From NCBI GenBank assembly GCA_947462515.1, contig CANHPJ010000077.1:1-7351 (forward strand): a stretch of 7,351 nucleotides of DNA, given 5' to 3'. How positions within the stretch are numbered: the stretch's first letter is position 1; the number at the start of each line of letters is the position of its first letter. Below the pieces are notes generated by a model. The model saw nothing but the letters and a program-made list of their open reading frames with translations, was not told the origin of the DNA and did not search any database. Source of the DNA: Bacteroidota bacterium. Lineage in GTDB: Bacteria; Bacteroidota; Bacteroidia; JACCXN01. This document shows positions 6,323 through 7,351 of the stretch, in pieces. Made by a program: the position numbers and the translations under genes.

Positions 6323-6347
6323 ATCACTTTTTTTAAATCAAAGTGAT
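6323..6347. repeat. Inverted repeat upstream of the Fur-family gene
   Basis: ATCACTTT (6323-6330) and AAAGTGAT (6340-6347) pair perfectly over 8 bp around a 9-nt AT-rich spacer. It sits between the secDF terminator and the Fur-family gene, about 120 bp upstream of that start. It could be an operator, an RNA hairpin in a long leader, or a secondary terminator, since TTTT follows the stem on the minus strand. Confidence 0.35.
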
Positions 6348-6377
6348 AGGCTGTAAAAATTGTATTTTATGCATATA

Positions 6378-6412
6378 TAAAAAGAAAAAGGCAGACTGTT
6401 AAGTCTGCCTTT
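6378..6412 (-). terminator. Strong intrinsic terminator after secDF
   Basis: Arms 6387-6397 and 6402-6412 form a perfect 11-bp stem (core GGCAGACT/AGTCTGCC) with a 4-nt loop. On the minus strand the stem is followed by TTTCTTTTT. It starts 15 bp after the secDF stop. This is the clearest terminator in the window and separates secDF from the Fur-family transcript. Confidence 0.93.
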
Positions 6413-6427
6413 CAGGTATTATAATTA

Positions 6428-7351
6428 TTAAACAGTAGCTTTTTCTTTTTTGTCAGTCTCTTTTGATTTATCTTCAGTAGCTAAATCGATTACAAGAGGA
6501 GTAGCTATGCAGATTGATGAATAAGTACCTACGATTATACCAATTAATAAAGCAAAAGAGAATCCTCTAATTACCTCTCCACCAAAAATAAATATGGCAA
6601 GCAACACTACGAAGATTGTTACGGAAGTGTTAATTGTTCTACTTAAAGTGCTATTAAGCGCATTGTTGATGACATTTTTCATATCACTTTTGTTGTGTTC
6701 AGTGAGGTATTCACGAATCCTATCAAAAACTACCACGGTATCATTAATTGAATAACCTATAACTGTTAGAATAGCAGCAATGAATGCCTGGTCTATTTCC
6801 AGTGAGAAAGGCAATATTCCATAGAACAAGGAAAATAAGGCTAATACTAGTAAAACGTCATGAGTTAATGCTACCAGAGCACCAAGGCCGAATTGCCATT
6901 TTTTAAACCTTACTACGATATACAGGAATATAACTATTAAAGAGAATATTACAGCCCAAACTGCGGAAGCTTTAATGTCATCGGCTACTGTGGGGCCTAC
7001 TTTTTGAGAAGACATAACTTCGAATTTGCCGGGAGCGAATGCAGTTAAGCCTTCGTTTAACTTAGCTTCCACCTGATTATCAATTTCCTGTGAGTTTTCG
7101 TCTATTAGGAATTTGGTAGTTACTTTAACCTGGTTTTGTTCACCAAAGGTTTTAACTTCTGGCGCTTCACCAAAAACACCTGTTAAAGCAGCTCTTACTT
7201 CCGTTGTTCCAACATTGTCGCTGAAACGAACAACATATGAACGGCCTCCTGTAAAGTCAACTCCCCAATTAAATCCTCTTGTAGCAAACGATCCAAAACC
7301 AATTAGAATGCATATTCCTGAAATCGCGTAATATAGTTTTCTGTTTTTAAC
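6428..7351 (-). CDS. secDF: Protein-export membrane protein, SecF half of SecDF (5' end outside window)
   Basis: The last 307 residues of a Sec accessory protein, which uses the proton gradient to help pull exported proteins through SecYEG. The frame is open to the right edge; the GTG at 7072 is an internal valine, not the start. Visible in order: a first membrane helix (about 5-22), the SecF mark GVDFTGG (30-36), a periplasmic domain to about 125, then five helices at about 129-147, 154-177, 188-206, 240-256 and 264-286. The family signature GYSINDTVVVFDRIRE is at 199-214, carrying the conserved Asp and Arg of the proton path, and GTYSSICIATP lies in the last helix. The protein ends in a charged tail (EDKSKETDKKEK). 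In Bacteroidota SecD and SecF are usually fused, so a SecD half is expected beyond 7351; that part is inferred, and a separate secF cannot be excluded. It is followed by a strong terminator. Confidence 0.95.
   Translation of the reverse strand, partial: VKNRKLYYAISGICILIGFGSFATRGFNWGVDFTGGRSYVVRFSDNVGTTEVRAALTGVFGEAPEVKTFGEQNQVKVTTKFLIDENSQEIDNQVEAKLNEGLTAFAPGKFEVMSSQKVGPTVADDIKASAVWAVIFSLIVIFLYIVVRFKKWQFGLGALVALTHDVLLVLALFSLFYGILPFSLEIDQAFIAAILTVIGYSINDTVVVFDRIREYLTEHNKSDMKNVINNALNSTLSRTINTSVTIFVVLLAIFIFGGEVIRGFSFALLIGIIVGTYSSICIATPLVIDLATEDKSKETDKKEKATV

Noticed and set aside
7070..7072. GTG as the start of a 214-residue SecF-like protein
   Set aside because: The frame stays open to the right edge and the upstream 93 codons encode a membrane helix and the SecF mark GVDFTGG, so the codon is internal.

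Overview
The window is AT-rich DNA, most likely from a member of the Bacteroidota. The evidence is the gene families (a SecDF-type SecF half, a large OstA_2-type OstA protein, a 542-residue MCC-like carboxyltransferase), leaders without Shine-Dalgarno sequences, and sequences matching the Bacteroidota -7 promoter element TAnnTTTG. The genus cannot be told from this sequence. All supported genes lie on the minus strand, so transcription runs from the right edge to the left. Plus-strand open frames are antisense shadows.

In transcription order: (1) 7351-6428, the C-terminal 307 residues of the protein-export membrane subunit SecDF/SecF, ending in a very clear intrinsic terminator. (2) 6202-5330, a Fur-family metal-responsive repressor followed 6 bp later by a STAS-domain anti-sigma-factor-antagonist-like protein, almost certainly one transcript. 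(3) 5249-3966, purA (adenylosuccinate synthetase, AMP synthesis), 80 bp further on with only a weak hairpin between, followed by a long 16-bp-stem hairpin. (4) 3888-2356, a secreted OstA/LptA-like protein that probably serves lipopolysaccharide transport. It starts with TTG, and its likely promoter element sits inside the purA terminator stem. (5) 2355-1887, a 469-bp gene-free gap holding four inverted repeats, including two dyads of the same form. (6) 1886-258, an acyl-CoA carboxylase carboxyltransferase subunit of the methylcrotonoyl-CoA carboxylase type. (7) 208-1, the N-terminus of a membrane protein, probably an ion permease, cut by the left edge.

Functionally this is mostly housekeeping and envelope biology: protein export, metal-dependent regulation, purine synthesis, outer-membrane biogenesis and acyl-CoA metabolism. 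I see no mobile element, CRISPR array, tRNA, rRNA, toxin-antitoxin or defence locus, and nothing that is convincingly a new system. The parts most worth a second look are non-coding: the gap at 1887-2355 with its paired TTTGAT-N2-ATCAAA dyads, the overlap of terminator and promoter between purA and the ostA-like gene, and the fur leader. The Fur-STAS gene pair is also of interest.
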